Shown: positions 46,662 through 55,426 of the stretch, in pieces | How the letters are laid out: the number at the start of each line of letters is the position of its first letter | How positions within the stretch are numbered: the first letter of the stretch is position 1 | NCBI GenBank assembly: GCA_023391815.1 | Contig: JAEWAF010000097.1 | Location: forward strand, 113,968-177,967 | Reading direction: 5' to 3' | From: Pseudomonadota bacterium | GTDB taxonomy: Bacteria; Pseudomonadota; Gammaproteobacteria; Steroidobacterales; Steroidobacteraceae | Length of the DNA: 64,000 nucleotides | Program-made: the position numbers and the translations under genes | The notes under the pieces: model-generated | What the model saw: only the letters and a program-made list of their open reading frames with translations | Database searches by the model: none | What the model was told of the DNA's origin: nothing

Positions 46662-47372
46662 ATGACCGCCCCAGCTGTCCTCGTCGTCGAGGATGATCCG
46701 GGACTCAGAGTGTTGATCGCACGCGCGCTCCAGCAAGACGGTTACGCCGTCGCGCAGGCCCGTTCGGGGCCGGAGATGTGGCAGGCACTCGAGCAGAAAC
46801 CGGCCGATCTGATTCTTCTCGACATCATGTTACCGGGCCAGAACGGCATCGATCTGTGCCGCGAGATCCGCGCGCGCAGCGATGTCTCCATCATCTTCGT
46901 CAGCGCCAAGGGCGACGAGACCGACCGGGTCATCGGGCTGGAGCTTGGGGCCGACGATTACATCGCGAAGCCTTTCGGGACGCGAGAATTGCTGGCGCGG
47001 GTGCGGGCAGTACTGCGCCGTAAGCCGAACAACAGCGGCGCCCATAACGGACGCGAAGAGAAAGCACGATTTGCCGGCTGGACCGTCGACCTGCGCCGGC
47101 GCTCGGTGCATTCGCCGAGCGGCGCGAGCGTCGATCTCACTGGCGCGGAATTCGATCTGCTCGTGAGTTTCATCGGCAGCCCGCAACGTATCCTCGGTCG
47201 CGATCGATTGATCGAGCTGTCGCGCGTGCGCCTCGGCGACTCTTCCGATCGCAGTATCGACGTGCTCGTCAGCCGGCTCCGACGCAAGCTTTCCAGTGCG
47301 GGCCAGCCAGCGCCGATCACCACGGTGCGTGGTGTCGGTTACATGCTGACAGCCGACGTGACGCACGATTGA
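46662..47372 (+). CDS. OmpR-family response regulator
   Basis: 236 residues: receiver (VLVVEDDPGLRVLIARALQQDGYAV; phospho-Asp in LILLDIMLPGQNG; AKPFGTREL) and C-terminal winged helix (LTGAEFDLLVSFIGSPQRILGRDRLIELSRVRLGDSSDRSIDVLVSRLRRKL). It resembles the OmpR/TctD branch. The kinase gene follows almost immediately (start at 47375), and carbonic anhydrase and SulP genes come next on the same strand, so it might govern bicarbonate or pH responses, but no binding site was identified. Confidence 0.9.
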   Translation: MTAPAVLVVEDDPGLRVLIARALQQDGYAVAQARSGPEMWQALEQKPADLILLDIMLPGQNGIDLCREIRARSDVSIIFVSAKGDETDRVIGLELGADDYIAKPFGTRELLARVRAVLRRKPNNSGAHNGREEKARFAGWTVDLRRRSVHSPSGASVDLTGAEFDLLVSFIGSPQRILGRDRLIELSRVRLGDSSDRSIDVLVSRLRRKLSSAGQPAPITTVRGVGYMLTADVTHD

Positions 47373-47374
47373 CG

Positions 47375-48715
47375 ATGCGTGTAAAGCTCGTTCCTCGCGG
47401 CGCTCTCGCCAGCGTGCTCGCCGTCGTGACGATCACCGCCATCGTCGGCTTGACCGCGAACACGCTGCTGTATGAGGGCGCGAGCCGCTTCAGCGTGCGC
47501 GAAGAAGAGGCGCGCCGTACCTCCGAGCACATCGTCGTCGTCGCTCGCATGCTGGAAGGCGAAGTACCGGAGCGTCGTTCGCGGATCGTCGAATTCAGCT
47601 CGACGGAACATTTCAAGCTCGGCTGGTTCCGGCAGCCCATCGAGCCGGGCGAACGCTCCGATGCGCTGACACGGATGCATCGGCAGATGGTGCTGTGGGA
47701 GCCGAGTCTGCGCGGCAAGGATCTGCGCCTGCATCTGGGCTCGGCCGACGATGCCACCGAAGTCATCGGCTCGCTGCAGCTCAGCGACGGCTCGTGGCTG
47801 CATTTCAGAGCGCAGGATCTGGTCGGCGAATGGCCGTTGAAGCTGCGCCGGGTGTTCATGGCGAGCCTGCCGACCATCGCGTTGGTGATGATCGCGCTGA
47901 TCACGTTGCGCGTGATCCTGCGACCGCTGGGCTTGCTGGCCGATGCCGTGACGCGCGTGGGTTATGGCGATTCGACGGTGCTCCAGGAGCAGGGACCGGC
48001 GGAATTCCGCCGATTGATTCGCGCCTACAACGACATGCAAGGTCGCATCGTCAACATGATCAAGGATCGGACCGAAGCGCTGGCCGCGGTGGGCCACGAT
48101 CTGCGGACTCCGCTGGCGCGGCTGCGCCTCAGTGTCGATGGGGTGATGGAGGCGCAGACGCGCGATTCGTTGCTCCACGATCTGGACGAGATGGAGTTGA
48201 TGCTCGACTCGCTGTTGACTTATTTCCGCGGCGACGATCATCACGAGAAACCGTGCCTGGTGGATCTCGCCGTGTTGCTGTCGACCATCGTGGACGATCT
48301 GCAGGATCGCGGCTATGACATCACCTACGTCGGTCCCGAGCATTGCGACGCGAAGTTCCGGCCGGTCGAGTTCAAGCGCGCGTTGAGCAATCTCACCAAC
48401 AATGCCTGTCAGTACGGCAATCGCGCCCTCGTGCGCCTGCTAGTCGATCCGGACGCGATCCGGATTCGGGTCGAGGATGACGGTCCCGGGATTCCCGAAG
48501 CGGACATGCAACGCGTGCTCGAGCCGTTTCAACGCCTCGATCCGGCGCGTCAGCGCAATACCTCCGGCGTGGGCCTGGGCATTCCCATCGCCTTGCGTGC
48601 GGTCGCCGCGGCCGGCGGCACGCTGAGCTTGAGCAATCGGCCCGAAGGCGGCCTGTGTGCGCAGATTTCGCTGCCCCGGCAGGCCCAGCAATACTTTGTA
48701 ACGAACGCGCCCTAG
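47375..48715 (+). CDS. EnvZ-like sensor histidine kinase
   Basis: 446 residues from ATG 47375; a TTG at 47369 overlapping the regulator stop is an alternative. One helix near the N-terminus and one at ~170-190 enclose a periplasmic sensor; then a HAMP, a HisKA with AAVGHDLRTPLARLRLSVDG, and a HATPase with NNACQYGNRA, DDGPGIPEADM and TSGVGLGIPIALRAV. It pairs with the regulator encoded just upstream. The ligand is unknown. Confidence 0.88.
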   Translation: MRVKLVPRGALASVLAVVTITAIVGLTANTLLYEGASRFSVREEEARRTSEHIVVVARMLEGEVPERRSRIVEFSSTEHFKLGWFRQPIEPGERSDALTRMHRQMVLWEPSLRGKDLRLHLGSADDATEVIGSLQLSDGSWLHFRAQDLVGEWPLKLRRVFMASLPTIALVMIALITLRVILRPLGLLADAVTRVGYGDSTVLQEQGPAEFRRLIRAYNDMQGRIVNMIKDRTEALAAVGHDLRTPLARLRLSVDGVMEAQTRDSLLHDLDEMELMLDSLLTYFRGDDHHEKPCLVDLAVLLSTIVDDLQDRGYDITYVGPEHCDAKFRPVEFKRALSNLTNNACQYGNRALVRLLVDPDAIRIRVEDDGPGIPEADMQRVLEPFQRLDPARQRNTSGVGLGIPIALRAVAAAGGTLSLSNRPEGGLCAQISLPRQAQQYFVTNAP

Positions 48716-48772
48716 AGCAGCAAAACGAGCCCGGCACTCTGCAGCCTCGATAGATCGCATTTCGAGGTTGAG

Positions 48773-49465
48773 ATGAACGAAGTCATCGGTCGCGTCTTCA
48801 AATTCGAGAAGCATGTGTTCGCACGCCATGCGGACCTGTACAACCGCCTGGCGACCAAGGGGCAGAGCCCCAAGGCGTTGATGATCTCGTGCGCGGACTC
48901 GCGCATCGTCCCCGAGCTGATTCTGCAAGCCGAGCCGGGGGACCTGTTCGTCACGCGCAACGCAGGCAACATCGTCCCGCCTTTCGCGCAAATGAATGGC
49001 GGTGTCTCATCCGCCGTCGAATACGCCGTGCTCGCGCTCGGTGTGACCGACATCATCGTGTGCGGACATTCCGGGTGTGGCGCGATGGAAGCGCTGTTGA
49101 AGCCGGGCGCGCTGGACGGGATGCCGAACGTTGCAGCGTGGTTGCGTCACTCGCACGCCGCTCAAGGCGTCGTGCAGACCTGTTATCCCGAGCTTGCGGA
49201 TCGGGACCGGCTGCGTGCGCTGACGCTGGAAAACATCGTTTGTCAGCTCGCGCATCTGCGTACCCATCCATCGGTGGCCGCCGGCATCGCCCGAGGAACC
49301 ATCGCCTTGCACGGCTGGTACGTCGATATTCATTCGGGTGCGATTCTCGCGCTCGATGAACAGAAGGGCGAGTTCGCCGTCGTCAGAGACGATACGCCGC
49401 TGCCGGTCGCGCTTCCGCACGCCCCGCGTCTAGCCGCTCACCAGGCGCTCGTTCGCACTGCCTGA
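48773..49465 (+). CDS. Beta-class carbonic anhydrase
   Basis: 230 residues. The zinc ligands and catalytic dyad are in place: Cys40-x-Asp42-x-Arg44 (ISCADSRIVPE), His99 and Cys102 (CGHSGCGAM), with the TRNAGNIVPP segment. It interconverts CO2 and bicarbonate in the cytoplasm. The SulP transporter begins 10 bp downstream, so the two are likely cotranscribed to supply or remove bicarbonate, a recurrent pairing in bacteria. Confidence 0.92.
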   Translation: MNEVIGRVFKFEKHVFARHADLYNRLATKGQSPKALMISCADSRIVPELILQAEPGDLFVTRNAGNIVPPFAQMNGGVSSAVEYAVLALGVTDIIVCGHSGCGAMEALLKPGALDGMPNVAAWLRHSHAAQGVVQTCYPELADRDRLRALTLENIVCQLAHLRTHPSVAAGIARGTIALHGWYVDIHSGAILALDEQKGEFAVVRDDTPLPVALPHAPRLAAHQALVRTA

Positions 49466-49474
49466 GGCCGACGC

Positions 49475-51025
49475 ATGAGCTCCAACTCGAGCGTGGCGGG
49501 CGCTGCGTCCCGTCAGACGATCTTCGTGCGCGATTTCACCGCGTCGATCGTAGTGTTTCTGGTGGCGATGCCCTTGTGCATGGGCATCGCGGTCGCCTCT
49601 GGCGTGCCACCCGAAAAAGGCCTGATCACCGGCATCATCGGCGGCATCGTCGTGGGCGCGCTGGCGGGCTCGCCGCTTCAGGTGAGCGGTCCAGCCGCGG
49701 GCCTCGCCGTCATCGTCTTCGAGCTGGTACGTCAGTACGGCATCGCGGCGCTCGGTCCGATGTTGTTGCTCGCCGGATCGTTTCAGTTCATCGCCGGTGC
49801 CGCGCGCCTTGGCGGCTGGTTTCGCGCCATTTCGCCGGCGGTCGTGCACGGCATGCTCGCCGGTATCGGCATCCTGATCTTCATCGGTCAGTTTCATGTG
49901 CTGTTCGATTCTTTGCCCCGACCGAGCGGCGTGGAGAATCTGCTGGCGATTCCGGTCTCGTTGTTCCGACTGTTCACCGAAGCTCAGTCGACGGCGAGCG
50001 CGTTCGCCGCCGGTGCCATCACGATCGTTTCCATGCTGGCTTGGGAACGATTTCGGCCCGCGACATTGCGTCTGCTGCCGGGCGCGTTGGTCGGCGTCAC
50101 GCTCGCAACGCTGTTTGCTTACTTCCTCGAGCTGAACGTCACGCGCGTGAACGTTCCCGAGTCGATCTTCGCCAGTCTCGCCTGGCCGGTGCTCGCCGAT
50201 ATCACGGGCTTGTTGAGCCCGCAGTTCGTCGCGACCGCAATCGCCATCGCGTTCATCGCCAGCGCGGAAACATTGATATCGGCGGCCGCTGTAGATCGCA
50301 TGCACGACGGCGTGCGCACCGACTACAACAAAGAGCTGCGTGCGCAGGGTGTTGGCAATTTTCTGTGTGGTGCGGTCGGCGCGTTGCCTATGACCGGGGT
50401 CATCGTGCGCAGCTCTGCAAACATTCAGGCTGGTGCGATGACGCGCGCTTCCGCGATCATGCACGGCATCTGGATTCTCGCGTTCGTGATGGGGCTGCCC
50501 TGGTTGCTGCGTGAGATTCCGATGGCCGCCCTGGCCGGCGTTCTGGTCGTGACCGGCTGGCGCCTGGTGAGCCTCGATCACGTGCGGCATCTGTATCACC
50601 ACTACGGCGTGATGCCGGCGCTGATCTGGGCCAGCACGCTGTTCATGGTCGTCACCACCGATCTGTTGACGGGCGTGCTGACCGGATTGGTCCTGTCGCT
50701 GCTCGAGCTGCTGCCTCATTTGCGCGATTTGAAGCTGGACGTGAACGTCGAGCGCAAGGACGCGCAGATCGAGCTGCAATTTCGCGGTCGGATCACGTTC
50801 CTGAGCCTGCCGCGACTCACCCGCATTCTCGATGAGCTGCCGAGTGGCGGCCACGTGCGTCTGAATCTCGCGGCGGTCACACAACTCGATCACACCTGCG
50901 CCGAAGTGCTCGCCGACTGGATCCAGCGCAATCGCAAAGCCGGCACTCGCGTCGAACTGGTGGGCTCGAGCGAGATGCACGCCAGCAACCCGCATCGTCG
51001 GCTCGCCGAGGCAGCCGGGTTGTGA
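49475..51025 (+). CDS. SulP-family anion transporter (probable bicarbonate transporter)
   Basis: 516 residues with about 10-12 membrane helices in ~25-420 (DFTASIVVFLVAMPLCMGIAVASG; ALAGSPLQVSGPAAGLAVIV; IAIAFIASAETLISAAAVDRM). The C-terminal ~90 residues (IELQFRGRITFLSLPRLTRIL; LDHTCAEVLADW) form a STAS-like domain. SulP proteins carry sulfate, bicarbonate or dicarboxylates. The carbonic anhydrase gene 10 bp upstream argues for bicarbonate, a function inferred from context. Confidence 0.88.
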   Translation: MSSNSSVAGAASRQTIFVRDFTASIVVFLVAMPLCMGIAVASGVPPEKGLITGIIGGIVVGALAGSPLQVSGPAAGLAVIVFELVRQYGIAALGPMLLLAGSFQFIAGAARLGGWFRAISPAVVHGMLAGIGILIFIGQFHVLFDSLPRPSGVENLLAIPVSLFRLFTEAQSTASAFAAGAITIVSMLAWERFRPATLRLLPGALVGVTLATLFAYFLELNVTRVNVPESIFASLAWPVLADITGLLSPQFVATAIAIAFIASAETLISAAAVDRMHDGVRTDYNKELRAQGVGNFLCGAVGALPMTGVIVRSSANIQAGAMTRASAIMHGIWILAFVMGLPWLLREIPMAALAGVLVVTGWRLVSLDHVRHLYHHYGVMPALIWASTLFMVVTTDLLTGVLTGLVLSLLELLPHLRDLKLDVNVERKDAQIELQFRGRITFLSLPRLTRILDELPSGGHVRLNLAAVTQLDHTCAEVLADWIQRNRKAGTRVELVGSSEMHASNPHRRLAEAAGL

Positions 51026-51058
51026 GCGTGCCTCGACACCTTTTCTGAGGAGAACTGC

Positions 51059-51319
51059 ATGAAGAAGATGATCTCCGCGACTGTGGCGCTCGCCGGCCTG
51101 CTCGGCGCGGTCGGTGCGAGCGCCGATGCGAGCGAGAGCGGCCCGGCCGATGCCAATTGCCGCCAGGAAACAAAGCGCGTCGCCGTGTGGCCTCGGGGCG
51201 CGCCGAAAGCGCCGACGATGGCGCGTTTCGAAGATCGTCAGGTGACTGTCTGCGATTCCAAGGCGGTGTCCAGTCGCTCGAGCGATGGGAAGCTGCAAGC
51301 CAAGGACACCGGCAATTGA
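51059..51319 (+). CDS. Small exported protein with two cysteines, unknown
   Basis: 86 residues. A signal peptide (MKKMISATVALAGLLGAVGASADA) is followed by a short mature region with two cysteines (ANCRQETKRV and VTVCDSKAV), likely a disulfide in the periplasm. GAGGAG precedes the ATG. No family is recognised. The lipoprotein gene follows 35 bp later. Confidence 0.7.
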   Translation: MKKMISATVALAGLLGAVGASADASESGPADANCRQETKRVAVWPRGAPKAPTMARFEDRQVTVCDSKAVSSRSSDGKLQAKDTGN

Positions 51320-51354
51320 TGGGTGCGAATCCAATCCGAGATAGGAAACAAACC

Positions 51355-51879
51355 ATGTCCACACGAATCATCGCCGCCGCGGCGCTGGCCGCTTCCAGCT
51401 TCGGCCTGCTCGGCTGCGGGAGTTTTCCAAGCAATTACGGACTGGATGCGAGCAGCGCGACCATGGTCCGTCAGACCTGCAACGAGATCATGGGGCTGCG
51501 CACCGGACCGGAATTCGAAGCCTGCGGCGGCAGCCTCGGCAGCACTGTTCAAGCGATTCAAAAGGCGCAGCTGACCATGCTTGCCGATCAGACCTGCACC
51601 GAGCAGGGATTGGCGCCCGGCAGCGCGGAGCAGGCCAAGTGCGTGGTGATGTTCAGGAGAACGGCGCAGATCGCCGATGTCGCGAACACGGATGTCCCGG
51701 AGGTTCCGGCGGCGCAGCCGTGGCAGTCTTATTTCAGCATGAACCACGTGGAGCAGGCGGAGCGCGCGGAGCTCTCCTGCGCTCAGGTCGGTCTGCACCC
51801 CGCGACCAGCGGCTTCTGGCATTGCGTGAACGATCTACGGCACTCGATTGCGAACATTCGACCCGACACCATGCCGTAA
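51355..51879 (+). CDS. Cysteine-rich lipoprotein, unknown
   Basis: 174 residues from ATG 51355 (MSTRIIAAAALAASSFGLLGC), a lipoprotein signal with lipobox LLGC; the longer frame starting at 51157 overlaps the previous gene. The mature chain has several cysteines in a repeated pattern (VRQTCNEIMGLRTGPEFEACGGSL; ADQTCTEQGLAPGSAEQAKCVVMF; AELSCAQVGLHPATSGFWHC). It reads like three degenerate ~45-residue modules, each with a C-x-x-x-G-L/M core and a closing C. Function unknown. Confidence 0.7.
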   Translation: MSTRIIAAAALAASSFGLLGCGSFPSNYGLDASSATMVRQTCNEIMGLRTGPEFEACGGSLGSTVQAIQKAQLTMLADQTCTEQGLAPGSAEQAKCVVMFRRTAQIADVANTDVPEVPAAQPWQSYFSMNHVEQAERAELSCAQVGLHPATSGFWHCVNDLRHSIANIRPDTMP

Positions 51880-51938
51880 AGAATATGAAGGGGACGGGCG
51901 ACGCCTGGCCTGACCAGCAGGCGCTCGCCCGTCCGGGG

Positions 51939-52286
51939 CTAGAAGGATTTGCCGTCGACCGCTTTGCGCTTGACGCTCGCCAGATCGAAATCTTCCAGAC
52001 AGCGCACGTTGATCGCGGCCATCTTGCCGCCCTTCGGGTTCTCACCGATACCGAACGGCGCGCAACCGCATCGTTTGCAGAAGTGATGCTGGATCACGTG
52101 CTTGTTGAACGTGTAGGTGCCCCAGTCGTCCGCGCCTTTGTTCACGGTCAGCTTGTCGCGCGGGATGAAGGTCAACAGATATCCTTTCCGACTGCAATGG
52201 GAACAATTGCACTCCATCACCTCCTCGAAGCTCCCTTCGAACTCGAACGCGATGTCGCCGCAATGGCAGCTGCCTGCATATTTCAT
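51939..52286 (-). CDS. GFA/CENP-V-type zinc protein
   Basis: 115 residues with the GFA zinc-site cysteines: GSCHCGDIAFEF, ECNCSHCSRKGYL and HFCKRCGCAPFG. The family includes glutathione-dependent formaldehyde-activating proteins, but most small members have no proven activity. GGAG precedes the ATG. It lies 10 bp after the stop of the NIPSNAP gene on the same strand, so probably one operon. Confidence 0.88.
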   Translation of the reverse strand: MKYAGSCHCGDIAFEFEGSFEEVMECNCSHCSRKGYLLTFIPRDKLTVNKGADDWGTYTFNKHVIQHHFCKRCGCAPFGIGENPKGGKMAAINVRCLEDFDLASVKRKAVDGKSF

Positions 52287-52296
52287 GACGGTCTCC

Positions 52297-52734
52297 TTAC
52301 TGGAAGACTTTGGTGGGTGAGTAGTCCTGCACGGTCAGGATCCGGTCTTCGATGTCGCCGACCAGTTGACCGTGCGTGGCGGCCGTGCGCTTCTTGATCT
52401 CGGCCCATTCCTGGTCGGCCATGAATCTGGCCCAGCGGTCGGTCAGGGTGGCCCGATCCGGCCACTGCAACAAGTAAACGAATTCGGTGCGGCCCTCGTG
52501 CCGGGTTTCCCATTGCGCGACGATCTTGAAATCGTATTTCGCCATGATGCGCATGGCGTGATCGCGAAAGCGCTGGTGAAATGCCTGTTTGTTGTTTTCA
52601 AAGATCTGGTAGGTGCGTAGCTGATGGATGACTTGCGGCTGCGCCTCGGACGCCGACGCTCGCGGCACCACGCCTGCAAACAATAGCGGGGCGGCGAAAA
52701 TCAGCGCGGTGCGTAGGAATGCGTTATCCATCAC
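52297..52734 (-). CDS. Exported NIPSNAP-family protein
   Basis: 145 residues. A signal peptide (LIFAAPLLFAGVVPRASA) is followed by a NIPSNAP dimeric alpha-beta barrel (VIHQLRTYQIFENNKQAFHQRFRDHAMRIMAKY; FVYLLQWPDRATLTDRWARFMADQEW). AAGGAG precedes the ATG. Bacterial members are of unknown function; export is unusual but seen. It is the first gene of the pair with the GFA protein. Confidence 0.85.
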   Translation of the reverse strand: MMDNAFLRTALIFAAPLLFAGVVPRASASEAQPQVIHQLRTYQIFENNKQAFHQRFRDHAMRIMAKYDFKIVAQWETRHEGRTEFVYLLQWPDRATLTDRWARFMADQEWAEIKKRTAATHGQLVGDIEDRILTVQDYSPTKVFQ

Positions 52735-52780
52735 AGTCTCCTTGAAAGGTTTATATCCGTGGCCGAGCGGGTCGGTAATG

Positions 52781-54403
52781 TTAGCGGCTCCTCGCAGGCT
52801 CGTCAGGCGTGGACATGAGCATCACTTGCAGATTCGCCAGCGTGTCGGCCTCGCTGGCCGGTTTGTCAGTGCGCCAGCGCAGGATTCTCGGGAAGCGCAG
52901 CGCGACGCCGGATTTGTGACGACCGGAGGCGGCAATGCCTTCATAGGCCAGCTCGAACACCTGGCTCGGCTCGACCGAGCGCACCGGGCCGAACTTCTCC
53001 AGCGTGTGCGCGCGAATCCAGCGATCGAGTTGCTCGACTTCCGGATTGCTCAAACCCGAATAGGCTTTGGCGACCGGCACCAGCTCTTGATCGCGCCACA
53101 CGCCGAAGGTGTAGTCGGTATACAAATTCGAACGGCGTCCCTGTCCAGGCTGCGCGTAAATCATCACGGCGTCGAACGAGTGTGGCTCGATCTTCCATTT
53201 CCACCACGCGCCGCGCTGACGGCCCGTGCCGTAGCTGGAATCGAGCGACTTGAGCATCAGGCCTTCGACGTTGCGTTGTCGTGAATCGGCGCGCGCGATC
53301 GCGAGCTCATCCCAGCTCGGCGCAGTCACCAAAGGCGAGACTTGCAGAATGGGCGAAGCATTCGTCAGGAGTTGTTCGAGGCGAGCGCGACGTTCTTTCA
53401 GTGGCGCTGCGCGAAGGTCCTGGCCGTTGAGCTCCAGCAGGTCATAGGCGAGAAAATGCACCGGCACCGCGGCCAGAATGTCGGCAGTGAGCTTCTTTCG
53501 TCCGATGCGCTGCTGTAACAACGCGAAGGGCTGGACGCGTCCGTCCTTCCACGCGACGACTTCACCATCGAGCACGATCCCATCGGGCAGCGTCGCGGCC
53601 GCGTCGACGATCTCGGGAAACCGTTCGGTGATGCGCTCCTCGCCGCGCGACCACAAGTGACATTCGCTGCCGCGACGAATGAGCTGGCCGCGAATGCCAT
53701 CCCACTTCCATTCGGCCTGCCATGCTTCGCGATCGCCGAGCTGGCTCGGTTCGCCTTCCAGTGGCGATGCCAGAAAGAAGGGATAGGGGACGGCCGGGTC
53801 GGTGCGCGGGCTTTCGGCCGCATGCAGTGCTTGCCAGAAGAGCGCGCCCGGTTGCCAATCGCCCATCAATCGACCGGCCAGCTCGGTGCGTTCGATGCCG
53901 CTCACGTCCGCGAGCGCGCGCGTGACCAGCAGTTGCGATACGCCGACGCGCAGCTCGCCGGTGAGAAGCTTGTTCAACAGGAAGCATTGCCGATATGGCA
54001 ACTCGCGCCACCAGCCGGTGATGCTCCGACGCTGCACATCTTCGTCCGCCTCGCGCAATGGCAGCAGCCGATCTTCGATCCAATCGGCGAGCGAGATATC
54101 GTCTGTGTTGGCTTCGCTGTGCGCGGTGCCCGCGGTCAGCAAGGCGATCGTTTCGGCCAGATCGCCGACCGAACTGTACGATTCATCGATCAACCATCCG
54201 GGCAGCGCGGCCTGGTCGATCAGCCAGCGTTTCAACAGTGCCGGGCCGATGAAACGTTTCAGCCGGCGGCCGGAGAGAATGTACGTGGCCCACGCGGCAT
54301 CGGCCGGCGGCGCTTTGCGAAAATAGCGGCACATCGCCGCGACCTTGAGATTGGTCGACTGCGTTGTATCGAGCTCTTCGTAAAGCGCGGCGAAGGCTCT
54401 CAT
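52781..54403 (-). CDS. ATP-dependent DNA ligase (ligase-associated repair operon)
   Basis: 540 residues from ATG 54403, which overlaps the exonuclease stop by 4 bp; a longer frame upstream is antisense to nothing and out of family. The N-terminal DNA-binding domain (MRAFAALYEELDTTQSTNLKVAAM) precedes the nucleotidyltransferase domain with the adenylated lysine Lys233 in EWKWDGIRG, ERFPEIVDAA, ILDGEVVAW-type motif III (VLDGEVVAWKDG), and an OB fold containing WWKWKIEPHSFDAV. It seals nicks using ATP, unlike the NAD-dependent replicative ligase. Last gene of the rSAM-UdgX-exonuclease-ligase operon. Confidence 0.92.
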   Translation of the reverse strand: MRAFAALYEELDTTQSTNLKVAAMCRYFRKAPPADAAWATYILSGRRLKRFIGPALLKRWLIDQAALPGWLIDESYSSVGDLAETIALLTAGTAHSEANTDDISLADWIEDRLLPLREADEDVQRRSITGWWRELPYRQCFLLNKLLTGELRVGVSQLLVTRALADVSGIERTELAGRLMGDWQPGALFWQALHAAESPRTDPAVPYPFFLASPLEGEPSQLGDREAWQAEWKWDGIRGQLIRRGSECHLWSRGEERITERFPEIVDAAATLPDGIVLDGEVVAWKDGRVQPFALLQQRIGRKKLTADILAAVPVHFLAYDLLELNGQDLRAAPLKERRARLEQLLTNASPILQVSPLVTAPSWDELAIARADSRQRNVEGLMLKSLDSSYGTGRQRGAWWKWKIEPHSFDAVMIYAQPGQGRRSNLYTDYTFGVWRDQELVPVAKAYSGLSNPEVEQLDRWIRAHTLEKFGPVRSVEPSQVFELAYEGIAASGRHKSGVALRFPRILRWRTDKPASEADTLANLQVMLMSTPDEPARSR

Positions 54404-55407
54404 TGCTGCTCCTCGTCGCCGTACGCTGTATGGAGCGCGGCGGCCGCGATGCCAAGCTCGTTCATGTAGCGGGCGAGGGCGTCGGAGTAGCCGTGAGTCA
54501 GCAGGATTTTGCGTGCGCCGGTCGTTTTGAAGGTGTCGATGAGGCCGGGCCAGTCGACGTGATCCGAAAGAATGAATCCACGGTCGTAGCCGCGTCTGCG
54601 ACGATTGCCTCGCACTCGCATCCAGCCGGAACAGAAACCGCTCGAATGGTCGCCGAAGCGTCGCATCCACGGAGTGCCGGCGGCGCTCGGTGGGGCGATG
54701 ATCAATGCGCCGCGATAGTCCGTTTTCTTCTCGCCAGTGACCGGCAGGGTCGGCAGCATGTCGACGCCTTGGTGGCGATACACATCGGTGAGGGCGTTCA
54801 CCGCTCCGTGTAAATAAACCGTCTCCTCGGTGAATGCCCGAAGTTCGGCGAGCACGCGCTGCGCTTTGCCGAGTGCGTAACAGAACAATACGGAAGCCAG
54901 TCCGCGCTCGCGATTGGCCCGCCACCACTGGAAGATTTCTTCGATCACTTCTCCGGTCGGCTGCCACTGATACACAGGCAGCGCGAAAGTCGCTTCGCTG
55001 ATGAACACGTCACAAGTAAGCGGTTCGAAGGGCGCGCAGGTCGGATCGGGTTGTCTCTTGTAGTCGCCCGAGACGATCCAGACCTGGCCTTCGTGCTCGA
55101 TACGCAGCTGCGCCGAGCCGAGAATGTGGCCGGCCGGATGCAATGAGATGGTCGTCGTGCCGAGTTGCAGTCGCTCGCCGTATCTCAATGGCGTTGGATG
55201 ATGATCCGGGCCGAGGCGATGACGCGCGATCGTCAGGCCGGGTTCAGCGAGCAGATAACGGCTGCTGCCGTGGCGAAGATGATCGCCATGCGCGTGAGTA
55301 ATGACGGCCGTGTCCACCGGCCGCCACGGGTCGATATGAAAACCGCCGGCCGGACAATACAGGCCGTTCTCCGTGACGGTTACCAGCGGTGGAGGGACTG
55401 CTGCCAT
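54400..55407 (-). CDS. Ligase-associated MBL-fold DNA exonuclease
   Basis: 335 residues. Metallo-beta-lactamase fold with VDTAVITHAHGDHLRHGS (His-x-His-x-Asp-His), a GERLQLGTTTISLHPAGHILGSAQLRIE segment and a C-terminal beta-CASP-like part (ILSDHVDWPGLIDTFKTTGARKILLTHGYSDAL). This is the exonuclease characteristically encoded with a bacterial ATP-dependent ligase. It should trim DNA ends before ligation. Overlap of 4 bp with the ligase start shows coupling; it lies 19 bp after udgX. Confidence 0.9.
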   Translation of the reverse strand: MAAVPPPLVTVTENGLYCPAGGFHIDPWRPVDTAVITHAHGDHLRHGSSRYLLAEPGLTIARHRLGPDHHPTPLRYGERLQLGTTTISLHPAGHILGSAQLRIEHEGQVWIVSGDYKRQPDPTCAPFEPLTCDVFISEATFALPVYQWQPTGEVIEEIFQWWRANRERGLASVLFCYALGKAQRVLAELRAFTEETVYLHGAVNALTDVYRHQGVDMLPTLPVTGEKKTDYRGALIIAPPSAAGTPWMRRFGDHSSGFCSGWMRVRGNRRRRGYDRGFILSDHVDWPGLIDTFKTTGARKILLTHGYSDALARYMNELGIAAAALHTAYGDEEQQ

Positions 55408-55426
55408 CTTTTATGCAAGCGCGCCG

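Noticed and set aside
49430..51364. A 644-codon open frame on the minus strand across the SulP gene
   Set aside because: It is antisense to a clear transporter with carbonic anhydrase context. Its translation is rich in Arg, His and Gln without any domain, typical of a high-G+C shadow frame.
54404..54967. Upstream extension of the ligase frame to 54967
   Set aside because: It overlaps the exonuclease coding region in another frame; the ligase N-terminus begins at 54403 with a standard 4-bp overlap.
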